Source of the DNA: Candidatus Uhrbacteria bacterium
Lineage (GTDB): Bacteria; Patescibacteriota; Patescibacteriia; UBA9934; GWF2-40-263
Length of the DNA: 27,930 nt
Direction: 5' to 3'
Assembly (NCBI GenBank): GCA_016205995.1
Contig: JACQSJ010000025.1
Location: 1 to 27,930 of the forward strand
The notes below the pieces were generated by a model. It was not told the DNA's origin and ran no database searches. It saw only the letters and a list, made by a program, of their open reading frames with translations. The first letter of the stretch is position 1. The number at the start of each line of letters is the position of its first letter. Below are positions 27,878 to 27,930 of the stretch, in pieces. The position numbers and the translations under genes are program-made.

Positions 27878-27930
27878 CTGCTTGCTCTTCAGTCGGAAAC
27901 TCGCTCGATGTAGGGTAACCTACACCTCGC
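27878..27930. repeat. Dispersed hairpin repeat, copy B (cut by window edge)
   Basis: From CTGCTTGCTCTTC to CCTACACCTCGC this matches the repeat at 14883-14956 with only a few changes, and has a better inner palindrome (TGTAGGGTAACCTACA). It lies 15 nt after the RRM stop codon and continues beyond the window. Confidence 0.75.

Noticed and set aside
1..27930. Alternative genetic code with UGA read as glycine (Absconditabacteria/Gracilibacteria)
   Set aside because: TGA ends many intact genes at the expected lengths, for example murE, the foldase region and the glycosyltransferase partners.

Overview
The window looks like chromosomal DNA from a Patescibacteria (CPR) bacterium, probably of the Parcubacteria/Uhrbacteria kind. 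This is inference from gene content. MurE lacks most of the usual N-terminal domain, MurG has divergent signature motifs, a secreted protein carries a two-block domain I associate with Parcubacteria surface proteins, and there are many tiny helper proteins and tightly overlapping operons. TGA is used as an ordinary stop, so the recoded-UGA CPR lineages are excluded. Most genes are on the minus strand, and most of the identifiable ones serve peptidoglycan synthesis and cell division.

Layout, left to right. (1) 1-1310: the N-terminal part of ftsE, a palindromic repeat, an RlpA-like secreted protein, tRNA-Gly(CCC). (2) 1314-2793: a GC-rich orphan gene with its own promoter and terminator, a secreted protein, tRNA-Thr(CGT). 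(3) 2810-6434, minus: murE, a PH-domain membrane protein, ftsB/divIC and a SurA/parvulin-type foldase. Two inverted copies of a ~130-bp REPIN-like repeat bracket murE, and one copy encodes the end of MurE. (4) 6484-7527, minus: an orphan membrane protein with a ~290-nt leader, a branched RNA fold and a palindrome between its -35 and -10. (5) 7586-14057, minus: a tightly coupled operon of P-type Ca2+-ATPase, an unlisted 53-aa basic protein, a Translin/TRAX-family protein with all four RNase acidic residues, an unknown 224-aa protein, a GT2 glycosyltransferase, murD and a coiled-coil protein. (6) 14119-14730: a PaaX/Cas2-like gene flanked by two copies of a 36-bp inverted-repeat operator-like site. 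(7) 14791-15295: tRNA-Lys(TTT), a repeat element, a 50-aa zinc-ribbon protein. (8) 15294-20061, minus: rpmA (L27) with its own promoter, then a NifU-like protein, a membrane protein, mraY, ftsW, an ORF6N-domain protein and murG. (9) 20084-23160: a divergent pair of orphan genes (membrane protein; lipoprotein L,D-transpeptidase), and a second, larger L,D-transpeptidase convergent to it. (10) 23163-25570, minus: a small DUF378-like membrane protein, rplI (L9), pyrG. (11) 25629-27930: pgi, a lipoprotein, an RRM RNA-binding protein with a structured leader, and a second copy of the 14.9-kb repeat at the right edge.

Together the genes supply part of the lipid II pathway (MurD, MurE, MraY, MurG), division factors (FtsE, FtsB, FtsW) and two L,D-transpeptidases. 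MurC, MurF, FtsI, FtsA and FtsZ are not in view. The items I rate highest for novelty are the PaaX/Cas2-like gene with paired 36-bp sites, the TRAX-like RNase candidate in the ATPase operon, the structured leader at 7.4 kb, and repeats that have been absorbed into the murE and pyrG reading frames.
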